A program made the position numbers and the translations under genes. From Bdellovibrio sp. ArHS (GTDB taxonomy: Bacteria; Bdellovibrionota; Bdellovibrionia; Bdellovibrionales; Bdellovibrionaceae): DNA of 64,000 nt. The stretch spans positions 22,873-86,872 of the forward strand of contig NZ_JTEV01000007.1 in assembly GCF_000786105.1 (NCBI RefSeq), in the 5' to 3' direction. This document shows positions 35,153-43,051 of this stretch, in pieces. The first letter of the stretch is position 1. Each line of letters starts with the position of its first letter. Below the pieces are notes generated by a model, which saw nothing but the letters and a program-made list of their open reading frames with translations, had not been told where the DNA came from and made no database searches.

Positions 35153-38101
35153 ATGAACGACATCCAATCGCAAATCGTCGCCCGTGGCGAAGAGATTATG
35201 AAGCGTATGGAAGGCCAATCAAAGGCCTCCATTTTCTCAAAAGATTTCTGGTACGGCTCCATCATGGAATGGAGTATGAAAAATGAAAAATTTAAAACTA
35301 ACATGTTCCGCTTTGTGGACGTGCTGCCTTCGATCAACTCCGGTGACGAAGTCGCTCGCCATCTGAAAGAATATTTCGCGGAGGACGGCGGAAAACTTCC
35401 TCCGGTGTTCAACGTCGGCTTGGGTTTGGGGTCGCTGGCTCCCGGCTTGATGGCTGGAGCGATTAAGAAAAATGTCGTCGGTATGGCGCAAATGTTCATC
35501 ACGGGTGAAAATCCTGACGAAGCTTTGCCGGTTTTAAAGAAAGCGCGCAAAAACAAAATGACCTTCACCGTGGATATTCTTGGTGAAGCCATTCTTTCGG
35601 AAAAAGAAGCACAAGACTACACGAACAAATACGTCGAGTTGGTGAACTGGCTGGCGAAGGACGCCGAAAAGTGGGACGAAGTTCCGCAAATTGATCGCGA
35701 TCACGAAGGTGCCATGCCGAAAGTGAATGTCTCGGTTAAGATGACGGCACTTTATTCACAGATCAAAGACACAGCTTGGGATGAAACCAAAGCCATCTTG
35801 AAAGATCGCATGCGCCCCGTATTCCGCTTGGGAATGCAAAAAGGCGTATTCATCAATCTGGATATGGAACAGTACTCTGTCAAACATTTGACTTTGGAAG
35901 TTTTCACCGAGCTGATCAACGAGCCTGAATTCAGAAATTACAAATACTTCGGTATCGTGATTCAAGCTTATCTTCGCGATTCTTTCGAAGACTGCAAAAT
36001 GTTGACAGACTTCGCGAAAACCCGCGGCACGCCCTTCTGGGTTCGTCTGGTGAAGGGGGCCTACTGGGATTACGAAACGATTGAGGCCGAGCAACGAGGC
36101 TGGCCAGTTCCGGTTTATACCAACAAAGCCGAGTCCGATGCGAACTACGAAGTGTGCGCAAAATACTTCCTGGAAAATATCAAATACATCCGCCCGGCTT
36201 TTGCGTCTCATAACGTTCGCACTATCGCGGCCTGCATGATTTACGCGGAAAAATTGAACATCCCGAAAGAGGCTTTGGAATTCCAAATGCTTTACGGAAT
36301 GGCCGAACCGATTAAAAAAACCATCGTAGATATGGGTTATCGCATGCGTGAATACGCGCCCGTCGGCGAATTGATTCCAGGCATGGCTTATCTTGTCCGC
36401 CGTTTGCTGGAAAACTCTTCGAATGAGTCCTGGTTGCGTGGAAAATTCGCAGACAACAAAACCACCGCAGAACTTTTAAAAGATCCGGCACAGGGTTTGA
36501 CGCCGACGTCGCCGATGATCGCGAAGAAGCCCGGCAAGTTCTATAACGAACCCCTTCTGGATTTTGCTGTCAAAGCAGATCGCGAAAAAATGCTAAAAGC
36601 TTTAAGCGAGATGAAAGCGTCTTTGCCTGTGACGGTTCCTGTTGTGATCAACAACAAAGAGCTTCGTACAGATAAAAATTTCGATCGCGTAAATCCGTCG
36701 GAGTCTTCTCAGATCATCGGTAAGATCAACATGGCTTCCATCGAACATGCAGAACAGGCAATGCAAGCCGCGCAAACAGCTTACAAAACCTGGAAGACTG
36801 TTCCTTGCGAACAACGTGCAGCGATGGTGGATAAACTGGCCGACCTCATGGTTCGCGACAAGTTCAAGCTTATTGCGACGCAAGTGATGGAAGTGGGGAA
36901 ACCTTGGGCCGAAGCTGATGGCGACGTCGCCGAAGCGATCGACTTCTGCCGTTACTATGCCCGTGATATGCGTCACCTGCAAAAGCCCTTGCGCGTAGGC
37001 GGTCTGCCTGGAGAGCTTTCTCACTACATCTATAAATCTCGTGGTGTGACTGCGGTTATTGCTCCTTGGAACTTTCCTTTGGCCATTTTGGCCGGCATGG
37101 TGACTGCGGCGGCGGTGACTGGAAATACTGTTGTGATGAAACCCGCAGAACAATCTTCAGTCGTTGCTTACGGGTTGATGAAACTTGTGCAAGAAGCCGG
37201 CTTCCCGACAGGCGTGATTAACTTCCTTCCTGGTTACGGCGAAGAAGTGGGCGAATACATTGTGAACCACAAATTCACGACAACCATCGCTTTCACCGGT
37301 TCAAAAGCCGTGGGTCTACATATCCTTAACAAAGCCTCTTATGTTCAACCGGGTCAAACCCACGTCAAAAGATGCATCATCGAGATGGGCGGTAAAAACG
37401 CGGTCATCATCGACAACGATGCCGACTTGGATGAAGCGGTAGACGGCGTCTTGTATTCTGCTTTCGGCTTCAGTGGACAGAAGTGTTCAGCGGCCAGCCG
37501 CGTGATCGTGCTTGATGACGTGTACGACCGCTTCACAGATCGCCTGGTCGAAGCGGCAAAATCCATTTCGGTATTGGCTGCGGATAATCCAAAAGCCTAC
37601 ATGGGCCCGGTCGTCGACAAAGAAGCTTATGATCGCATTCTTGGCACAATTGCCGAGAACGAAAAAACTCATAAACTGCTTTTCAAAGGCCAGGCTCCGG
37701 CGACAGGATTCTTTGTGCCACCGACAATCTTCGGCGAGGTACCGGGCGATTCGAAGCTGGCTCAGAATGAAATCTTCGGCCCTGTGGTCGCTGTGATTCG
37801 TGCGAAAAATCTGGATCAGGCCCTTGAGATTGCGAACAGCACCGAGTACGCACTTACTGGTGGTCTATTCTCAAGAAGTCCCGCGAATATCGCGCGCGTG
37901 AAGGAAGAGTTTGAAGTCGGGAACTTGTACATCAACCGGGGCATTACGGGCGCCATGGTCGACCGTCATCCGTTTGGTGGTTTCAAAATGTCTGGCATCG
38001 GCTCAAAAACCGGCGGACCTGATTACTTGAAGCAGTATATGGAACCGGCAGCGGTGACAGAAAATACTCTTCGTCGCGGTTTTGCTCCCGCCGAAGACTA
38101 G
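35153..38101 (+). CDS. putA: Bifunctional proline dehydrogenase / L-glutamate gamma-semialdehyde dehydrogenase
   Basis: The protein oxidises proline to glutamate in two steps, through an FAD proline dehydrogenase (about residues 1-450) and an NAD-dependent aldehyde dehydrogenase (about 500-980). The first domain has KMTALYSQI, VFINLDMEQY, WVRLVKGAYWD and AFASHNVRT. The second has APWNFPLA, EMGGKNA and catalytic Cys778 in FSGQKCSAASR. At 982 residues it lacks the N-terminal ribbon-helix-helix repressor domain of enteric PutA, so it does not regulate itself that way. Amino acids from prey or medium would be the carbon source. Confidence 0.96.
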   Translation: MNDIQSQIVARGEEIMKRMEGQSKASIFSKDFWYGSIMEWSMKNEKFKTNMFRFVDVLPSINSGDEVARHLKEYFAEDGGKLPPVFNVGLGLGSLAPGLMAGAIKKNVVGMAQMFITGENPDEALPVLKKARKNKMTFTVDILGEAILSEKEAQDYTNKYVELVNWLAKDAEKWDEVPQIDRDHEGAMPKVNVSVKMTALYSQIKDTAWDETKAILKDRMRPVFRLGMQKGVFINLDMEQYSVKHLTLEVFTELINEPEFRNYKYFGIVIQAYLRDSFEDCKMLTDFAKTRGTPFWVRLVKGAYWDYETIEAEQRGWPVPVYTNKAESDANYEVCAKYFLENIKYIRPAFASHNVRTIAACMIYAEKLNIPKEALEFQMLYGMAEPIKKTIVDMGYRMREYAPVGELIPGMAYLVRRLLENSSNESWLRGKFADNKTTAELLKDPAQGLTPTSPMIAKKPGKFYNEPLLDFAVKADREKMLKALSEMKASLPVTVPVVINNKELRTDKNFDRVNPSESSQIIGKINMASIEHAEQAMQAAQTAYKTWKTVPCEQRAAMVDKLADLMVRDKFKLIATQVMEVGKPWAEADGDVAEAIDFCRYYARDMRHLQKPLRVGGLPGELSHYIYKSRGVTAVIAPWNFPLAILAGMVTAAAVTGNTVVMKPAEQSSVVAYGLMKLVQEAGFPTGVINFLPGYGEEVGEYIVNHKFTTTIAFTGSKAVGLHILNKASYVQPGQTHVKRCIIEMGGKNAVIIDNDADLDEAVDGVLYSAFGFSGQKCSAASRVIVLDDVYDRFTDRLVEAAKSISVLAADNPKAYMGPVVDKEAYDRILGTIAENEKTHKLLFKGQAPATGFFVPPTIFGEVPGDSKLAQNEIFGPVVAVIRAKNLDQALEIANSTEYALTGGLFSRSPANIARVKEEFEVGNLYINRGITGAMVDRHPFGGFKMSGIGSKTGGPDYLKQYMEPAAVTENTLRRGFAPAED

Positions 38102-38125
38102 TTTGGCAGAAACTCATCCAAAACC

Positions 38126-38157
38126 AAAAAGGCTTCGTAGAGATACGAAGCCTTTTT
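38126..38157. terminator. Bidirectional terminator after putA
   Basis: AAAAAGGCTTCGTA (38126-38139), loop GAGA, TACGAAGCCTTTTT (38144-38157) is a perfect 14-base stem with a T-run on the plus strand and the matching A-run for the convergent minus-strand gene. Confidence 0.92.
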
Positions 38158-38170
38158 TTATTTAAGACCC

Positions 38171-38695
38171 TCAGATAGCGACATCGTCCACGCGCCACAT
38201 TTCGACTTTATTGCGAAGGCGCGCATTGATCGCAGCGATTATTTCCGAGGCTTTTTGTGTCCCTGAATCATAGGTGCTATGCGCATCGGAAACCAAAATG
38301 ACTTCAAAACCAGCGTCAATCGACTTCTCACAATTGGTGAGTATGCAGTACTCACTTTGCAACCCAGCGATGATAAGCTTTTTGATGCCGATTTGTTTGA
38401 GGCGTTTTTCCAGGTCATTTCCGGCGTAAGCACTGCCCTCGGCTTTCTGTAGAACCATGTCTCCCATGACAACTTCCAACTCGGGATGAATCAACCATCC
38501 GCGGGTGCGAGGCTCGTCAGATTCACCAACACTGCCATTATTTTGAACAAAGATGACTTGGGTCCCCGAGGCACGCGCCAAAGACAGCAACTTTTTTAAG
38601 CGTTCCAGCAGTTCTTCTGCCTGATAAACCGGGTTTGGGGGAGCAAACATGTGCACTTGAGCATCAATAATCATTAAAGCTGTGCCTTCGTTCAT
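38171..38695 (-). CDS. Isochorismatase-like cysteine hydrolase
   Basis: From the ATG at 38695, preceded by GGGG, the 174 residues carry the triad of the isochorismatase/nicotinamidase superfamily: Asp11 (MIIDAQVHMF), Lys84 (LQKAEGSAYAG) and Cys117 (LQSEYCILT), plus SDAHST. Family members hydrolyse amides such as nicotinamide or ureidoacrylate; the substrate here is not known. The leader holds a terminator-like hairpin only 21 bases before the start codon. Confidence 0.87.
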   Translation of the reverse strand: MNEGTALMIIDAQVHMFAPPNPVYQAEELLERLKKLLSLARASGTQVIFVQNNGSVGESDEPRTRGWLIHPELEVVMGDMVLQKAEGSAYAGNDLEKRLKQIGIKKLIIAGLQSEYCILTNCEKSIDAGFEVILVSDAHSTYDSGTQKASEIIAAINARLRNKVEMWRVDDVAI

Positions 38696-38700
38696 AACGA

Positions 38701-38741
38701 CCCCAAAAAGAACAAAACCCACGGTATTTCTACCGTGGGTT
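38701..38741 (-). promoter_or_regulatory. Terminator-like hairpin in the cysteine hydrolase leader (candidate attenuator)
   Basis: AACCCACGGTA (38716-38726) and TACCGTGGGTT (38731-38741) pair perfectly. On the minus strand the stem is followed by TTTTGTTCTTTTT and then the ribosome-binding site. The loop-side word (38726-38733) can instead pair with GTAGAAAT at 38813-38820 farther upstream in the same transcript. Confidence 0.5.
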
Positions 38742-38776
38742 ATTCATTTAAAAAGAAAAATAGAGGTGAGAACATC

Positions 38777-38902
38777 ATGCTCCCCGAGACCTTCCGTGGT
38801 ATCACCCCTCCCGTAGAAATGATTGCAACACAACAATATCAGCATTGCAAGAGCCTAATTTCAGTTTTTTTAAGAATTTTATTGGAATCTTCGAACAAGT
38901 GA
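38777..38902 (+). CDS. Candidate 41-residue small protein
   Basis: ATG at 38777 is preceded by AGAGGTGA with 7-base spacing and opens a 41-codon frame, MLPETFRGITPPVEMIATQQ and further, ending at 38902, 11 bases before a strong terminator. The first half has ordinary codon use; the second half (SVFLRILLESSNK) is less convincing. The same bases lie opposite the leader of the minus-strand cysteine hydrolase gene, so only one of the two readings may be real. Confidence 0.3.
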   Translation: MLPETFRGITPPVEMIATQQYQHCKSLISVFLRILLESSNK

Positions 38903-38913
38903 ATGCAAAAAAC

Positions 38914-38940
38914 AAAAAGCCTGTCGTCGACAGGCTTTTT
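38914..38940. terminator. Bidirectional terminator after endonuclease I gene
   Basis: AAAAAGCCTGTC (38914-38925) and GACAGGCTTTTT (38929-38940) form a 12-base stem with a 3-base loop. On the minus strand a long T-rich tract follows. It ends the endonuclease gene and would also end any plus-strand transcript across 38777-38902. Confidence 0.88.
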
Positions 38941-38962
38941 TGAATCTTTATTATGTTCAACT

Positions 38963-39829
38963 TTAGAAGTCTGAGATTTTATCAGCCAGCTCTGCAAAAT
39001 CGATAAATGGGTTTCTGTTCCCTTGCGCTTTAAAGATCTCGTTGTTTCTTCGGATCTCTTCTTCATCAACAGGATCTTCATTGTGCCATTTACGAAGAAT
39101 CACTTCTTCACGCTCATCAATAGGAAGATCATAGCGGATCGAGAAATAAAACAATGCGCGGGCCACGTTGCCTTTGTGAGCCGTTGGTGGTTCGAAAACC
39201 TCGTCAGATCCTGCCGTGCCCAAGCCATAACGTGAAGCCGGACATTTTAAATCCATCAAGTCCTTAGAAACTTCACCAAAAGGATTGTTACCGCGAATCG
39301 AGTTCAACTGTGAATCTGTTGGGAAAAGATGATGTAGATCAGACTTTTGAACTTCATCAGGGAATCTGCGCGTGAAATGACTTTGTGGCCATGTGTGTTC
39401 GACATTGATCACACCGTTGTCAGGAATACGACCCGGTGCCGGAGGTGTGCCACGGAAATCGGCGCGTGTTTTTTCTTTGTCACAATAAACGTCACGAACC
39501 GCGTAGCCATTGCCATCTTTAACTAAATAGTAGTTTCCAAGAAGGAAAACTCGGGCGGCGCCGTAACCGATCGCGCTGTGAGCATAACACTTGCCTTGCC
39601 CCTGACAGCTCTTCACGATGAGGTCCAAGTCACCGGCACGTTGTACGTGGTAGCTTCTTAGAACCGCTTTCAATCTTGTTTGAAGATCTTTGTTGCTGAT
39701 GCCCGCTTTAAGATCACGGTAAAATTCTTCACCGTAGTACGGGATCACTGTGGTTTGTGCTGCGTTGGCAACACAGACAGATAATAATGTTAGAACAATC
39801 ACTGACTTAATGAGCTTCAATAGCTTCAT
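38963..39829 (-). CDS. Secreted endonuclease I (EndA/NucM family)
   Basis: A signal peptide (about residues 1-23, cut near VANAA) precedes an endonuclease I domain with VEHTWPQSHF, KSDLHHLFPTD, NSIRGNNPFGEV and RALFYFSIRYDL. These supply the catalytic His and Mg-binding residues of this DNase family. The eight Cys suggest disulfides after export. It should cut extracellular or periplasmic DNA for nutrition, a fitting activity for a predator. GGTGGA precedes the start. Confidence 0.92.
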   Translation of the reverse strand: MKLLKLIKSVIVLTLLSVCVANAAQTTVIPYYGEEFYRDLKAGISNKDLQTRLKAVLRSYHVQRAGDLDLIVKSCQGQGKCYAHSAIGYGAARVFLLGNYYLVKDGNGYAVRDVYCDKEKTRADFRGTPPAPGRIPDNGVINVEHTWPQSHFTRRFPDEVQKSDLHHLFPTDSQLNSIRGNNPFGEVSKDLMDLKCPASRYGLGTAGSDEVFEPPTAHKGNVARALFYFSIRYDLPIDEREEVILRKWHNEDPVDEEEIRRNNEIFKAQGNRNPFIDFAELADKISDF

Positions 39830-40036
39830 TCGGGTCCACCATTTCGTTTGTGGGTGATTTTACAGCCTCTGGGGGCCTAATGTGGCTTAAACGTAATAGA
39901 ACTGTCAACGGCAATATATAAAATACAATGTCAGGATTACGTCAAGAAAGGTGGTCCCTTTGCGTGTTGATGCTCTTTGGGGCTAAAGGCCCTTGTCATG
40001 GATTGCCGAAGGCTTCTTCAGGCGCGACCGGGTTCA

Positions 40037-40975
40037 TCAACAATATAAGGGGCCAGCTTGAGATTTCCAGCGGTAGACGAGCCCCACTAAAACCCCCAAC
40101 AAACTCCCCCCAAGATGAGCCGCATAGGCAACCCCTCCCCCTAAGCCTTCCGGTGTGGCCCAATAGTTGGCCAGATCTACCACCAGAAAAAGAGGAATGA
40201 TCAGCAAGGTCGGCAAATAAATCGGCCCATAGTGACCGGGCATTGGCGAGGCGAAGAAAAGGTACCGGATCCGCGTGCGGGTTTCCGCCACACAATAAAA
40301 AGCCAGCAAAGCGCTGATCGAGGCACTGGCCCCCACCATGGGCACTGTTCCGTGCGCCTCTGAAAACAAAAAGCCCGCACCGCCGGCGACGCCTCCGACC
40401 AGGTAAATAAAAAGAAGGGGTCCGCTGCCCACCAATCCCTCAACCGCAAGACCGATTAAAGCCAGGAAAGCCAAGTTGGAGAGCAAATGAATCCAGTTCG
40501 AATGAGAGAACTGATAAGTCACCCAGGACAGCACACCTTTTTCGTAGGAACTTAAGCCGAAGCGAAAGAGCAACTGTTCCTGATACTTTTTCCGGAACTG
40601 CTGAATATCCGTGCGCCACTGATTGATTTGCACCTCGTCACCTTTATAGGGCCAGGTTTCCGCGGTCGCCAGATAGCGGGCATCACGAAGGGCATAGGCC
40701 CCTAAAATTCCCAATTGTTCGGTATTGTTAGAGGTCACTTCATGCACCCAAGCAGGCTTTTCATAAAGAAGATCTGCGGGTATGGCTTGCAGATATTGAT
40801 AATAAAGTCGCCCGGTGAGCGTCAGTCCCTCTTTCTGTAAAAGGGGCGCAGAAGAAATGGAATTGGGCGCACCACTGAAGATCAAAAGGAAAATAAAGAC
40901 ATTCAATACCACCAACGTGATCGTCAGGGGGTAGCGCGTGTAACTGCGAAAGTCTTCAGGACAAGGAAGAATCAT
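40037..40975 (-). CDS. Rhomboid family intramembrane serine protease (S54)
   Basis: Six to seven hydrophobic segments carry FSHSNWIHLLSNLAFL (conserved His/Asn of helix 2), the nucleophile region VGASASISA with Ser217, and AHLGGSLLGVLVG with catalytic His287. The usual GxSG reads GASA here. An unusual ~110-residue insert between the first and second membrane segments (about 38-148) should face the periplasm. The start overlaps the RDD gene stop by 4 bases, so both products are made together. Confidence 0.88.
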   Translation of the reverse strand: MILPCPEDFRSYTRYPLTITLVVLNVFIFLLIFSGAPNSISSAPLLQKEGLTLTGRLYYQYLQAIPADLLYEKPAWVHEVTSNNTEQLGILGAYALRDARYLATAETWPYKGDEVQINQWRTDIQQFRKKYQEQLLFRFGLSSYEKGVLSWVTYQFSHSNWIHLLSNLAFLALIGLAVEGLVGSGPLLFIYLVGGVAGGAGFLFSEAHGTVPMVGASASISALLAFYCVAETRTRIRYLFFASPMPGHYGPIYLPTLLIIPLFLVVDLANYWATPEGLGGGVAYAAHLGGSLLGVLVGLVYRWKSQAGPLYC

Positions 40976-42186
40976 GGGACCTCGTATCTTTCCTTGAAGC
41001 TTTCGATGTAGGAATCCTCCGAGGCACTCGCAGGCACACGCCCCTTCTTTTTCGGATGCGCGTAGGCCATTTCATTCAGTCCCCAGACGGAGCGGACGAA
41101 GCGTTTTTCCAGCGCAGACTTTAGCGCGGGAACTTTTTGCAGCTCTTCAATCAATTTAAGACTGGAGGCATAGTCTTGCTCAACGTATTTTTCATCTGAC
41201 TTAAGCAGTTGAATCACCCAAAGCTTGGGGTCGGCATTTTCCAGCTCTTCTTTTTCCCCGTCTTCAAGCATGTACCGGGCCGTTGCACAGGTCGTTGAAC
41301 TCGCGTCCTCACAGATCTTATCAAAATACTTTTCCTGATCGGACTCTGGCGCGGTTAAATATTTCGCCAAATACGCCAGATCTTGCGCCCCGACGGGATC
41401 ATTCCACAAGGAAGCTTCGGCCTCTTTGTTCAGACATTCCGGAGAAATCTCGTTAAGCAGATACAACACCAATGCGGCATCCATACGCGAAGTCGCCGTC
41501 AGGTCGGAGGCTTTGATTTCTTTGCAGGAAACATGGCCCGGGTCTTTGCTGGAATACTCGCCCACTTGCAACGAATGATAGGTCTTAAAAAAACCGATCA
41601 CGACGAAAAGCAGAAGAAAAAGAAAGCTCATACGCATCCACGAGGCGATGAATTTGGATTCCAAAGGATGAGGTCCTTCGTCAGGCACCTCTTTTAGAGT
41701 CACCACCATGGTGTCAGAAGCTCTTTCATGAAAAGCCCTGCGCAGAGGATGGCTGACCACTTCCAAAAAGGGAATCGCCAGAACTAGAAAACCCGCGCAC
41801 CACATAAACGAGCGCATCACACATTGATTGAGCGACAAACGTTTTTGTTTGTGAGGATAAGCGACCACACGCAGTTGCATAAAAAGCTGCCCGGGAGTGG
41901 CCTGCCAATAATACAAGAATACGGCTTGCAGAAGACACGTAAAGAAAACAGCGACACCAATAACCAACGCCGCCGAAATCGTGCCCTCTAGCGAAGAGGC
42001 ATCTAAAAGAAAAAAGGTTTTCGTCTGGCGCACTAGGCCGGCAATAATCAAACTGATCACCGGAGAAAATATCAGAAAGTCCAAAACCAAAGCGACGAAA
42101 CGATCTGACACCGAAGCAATCGGTGTCACGTTTTTTTCATACGAAGCCGCTGTAGACTGAGGAGCCGATAGATCGCGAAATACCAT
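40972..42186 (-). CDS. RDD family membrane protein with long C-terminal extension
   Basis: The N-terminal ~165 residues are an RDD domain: DRFVALVLDFLIFSPV with the Arg-Asp pair, three membrane segments, and ATPGQLFMQLRVV. A fourth membrane segment (about 188-205) is followed by ~195 mostly helical residues with several Cys, probably periplasmic. RDD proteins are poorly understood; some act in ion transport. It is coupled to the rhomboid gene, so the extension may be a partner or substrate of that protease (inference). Confidence 0.8.
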   Translation of the reverse strand: MVFRDLSAPQSTAASYEKNVTPIASVSDRFVALVLDFLIFSPVISLIIAGLVRQTKTFFLLDASSLEGTISAALVIGVAVFFTCLLQAVFLYYWQATPGQLFMQLRVVAYPHKQKRLSLNQCVMRSFMWCAGFLVLAIPFLEVVSHPLRRAFHERASDTMVVTLKEVPDEGPHPLESKFIASWMRMSFLFLLLFVVIGFFKTYHSLQVGEYSSKDPGHVSCKEIKASDLTATSRMDAALVLYLLNEISPECLNKEAEASLWNDPVGAQDLAYLAKYLTAPESDQEKYFDKICEDASSTTCATARYMLEDGEKEELENADPKLWVIQLLKSDEKYVEQDYASSLKLIEELQKVPALKSALEKRFVRSVWGLNEMAYAHPKKKGRVPASASEDSYIESFKERYEVP

Positions 42187-42225
42187 AAGGATCGTATCGG
42201 CTTGGGACAGGAAAGACTAAAGCAA

Positions 42226-42840
42226 TTACTGTGTAAAATTGATGGCAGAAACGCGACCTTGTTCGTCCGTCACGAAGTGCGCGCGTCCCACGATCTCTTT
42301 CGTGCCCGAGATCAACGAGTAAACTGGACCTTCTGCTGAGCTCTGCGCCAAGCTCACTTCATCGAAGTGAACACCAAAGGCATCCGCATACTTCGTTAAG
42401 AACTCGGCCTTATCCGCGATCGCCATCGGTTGGTCACCGGCTTGGGCATCAATAAACTCAAGGCTTTCGATCCGGCCTTGCGCCAGTTTCATTCCGTAAC
42501 GACCTTCCAAATATCCAAAGATCAATTCATCACGCAAAGTGGGAGCCACGGCTAAATTTGCCGACAATGCATTTTTGTCAGAGGCGAGTTTTTTAGCCAG
42601 GTCTTGTTCCCATTTGACATCTTTTGCCAAAGCCGCAGCTTCGACGCTAGCGACACCGCGGTTGCCGTTGGTAGTTAAAGTTTCTGGTCCTTGGACCAAC
42701 CACTGGTTTAGGAAAACTGACATGATAAGAACCGAAGCGATGGAAAGAACAAGAACCGCTTTTTGTTCCTGCGCTTTGTCCTGCAATCTTTTTCTTACTG
42801 ACTGAGCTTTTGGAAATTCAATCACGCTTGCATTCCTCAT
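42226..42840 (-). CDS. Single-pass membrane protein of unknown function
   Basis: After a basic cytoplasmic start (MRNASVIEFPKAQSVRKRL) one membrane segment (about 28-48) leads to a ~150-residue periplasmic part with helical and strand portions (TLRDELIFGYLEGRYGMKLAQGRIESLEF). No family is recognised. It lies 39 bases upstream of the RDD-rhomboid pair on the same strand and may share its transcript. The upstream region holds two inverted repeats. Confidence 0.6.
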   Translation of the reverse strand: MRNASVIEFPKAQSVRKRLQDKAQEQKAVLVLSIASVLIMSVFLNQWLVQGPETLTTNGNRGVASVEAAALAKDVKWEQDLAKKLASDKNALSANLAVAPTLRDELIFGYLEGRYGMKLAQGRIESLEFIDAQAGDQPMAIADKAEFLTKYADAFGVHFDEVSLAQSSAEGPVYSLISGTKEIVGRAHFVTDEQGRVSAINFTQ

Positions 42841-42957
42841 AAAGTTTCCCCTCGCAAAATGATACTTTTCTTTAGTGCGAGGACTGTGCCGACTATAAGT
42901 CTATCTTATTCTCTTTCACTGCAAAAGAGCTGAACATCCGAACAAAAGATGTTTGAC

Positions 42958-42986
42958 GTCTTAAAATGATCATCTCATTTCAAGAC
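42958..42986. repeat. Inverted repeat upstream of the single-pass membrane protein gene
   Basis: GTCTTAAAATGA and TCATTTCAAGAC pair over 12 positions with one mismatch and a 5-base gap. A second repeat, AACATC/GATGTT, lies at about 42933-42953. They could be operators of the gene at 42226 or 3' structures of the S41 protease transcript. Confidence 0.4.
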
Positions 42987-43051
42987 AGAAAAATTAAGTC
43001 CTCATCCCGCAAAACTGCCTCCAAGGCCAGGAAGAAGGCCATGTCGCCGCG

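Noticed and set aside
38790..38810. T-box-like word on the minus strand (GGGGTGATACCACGG) upstream of the cysteine hydrolase gene
   Set aside because: It resembles the T-box antiterminator, but the key TGGN is changed and there is no room for a Stem I specifier region before the preceding terminator.
39928..40200. 90-residue plus-strand frame upstream of and over the rhomboid gene
   Set aside because: Most of it is antisense to the well-supported rhomboid coding region.
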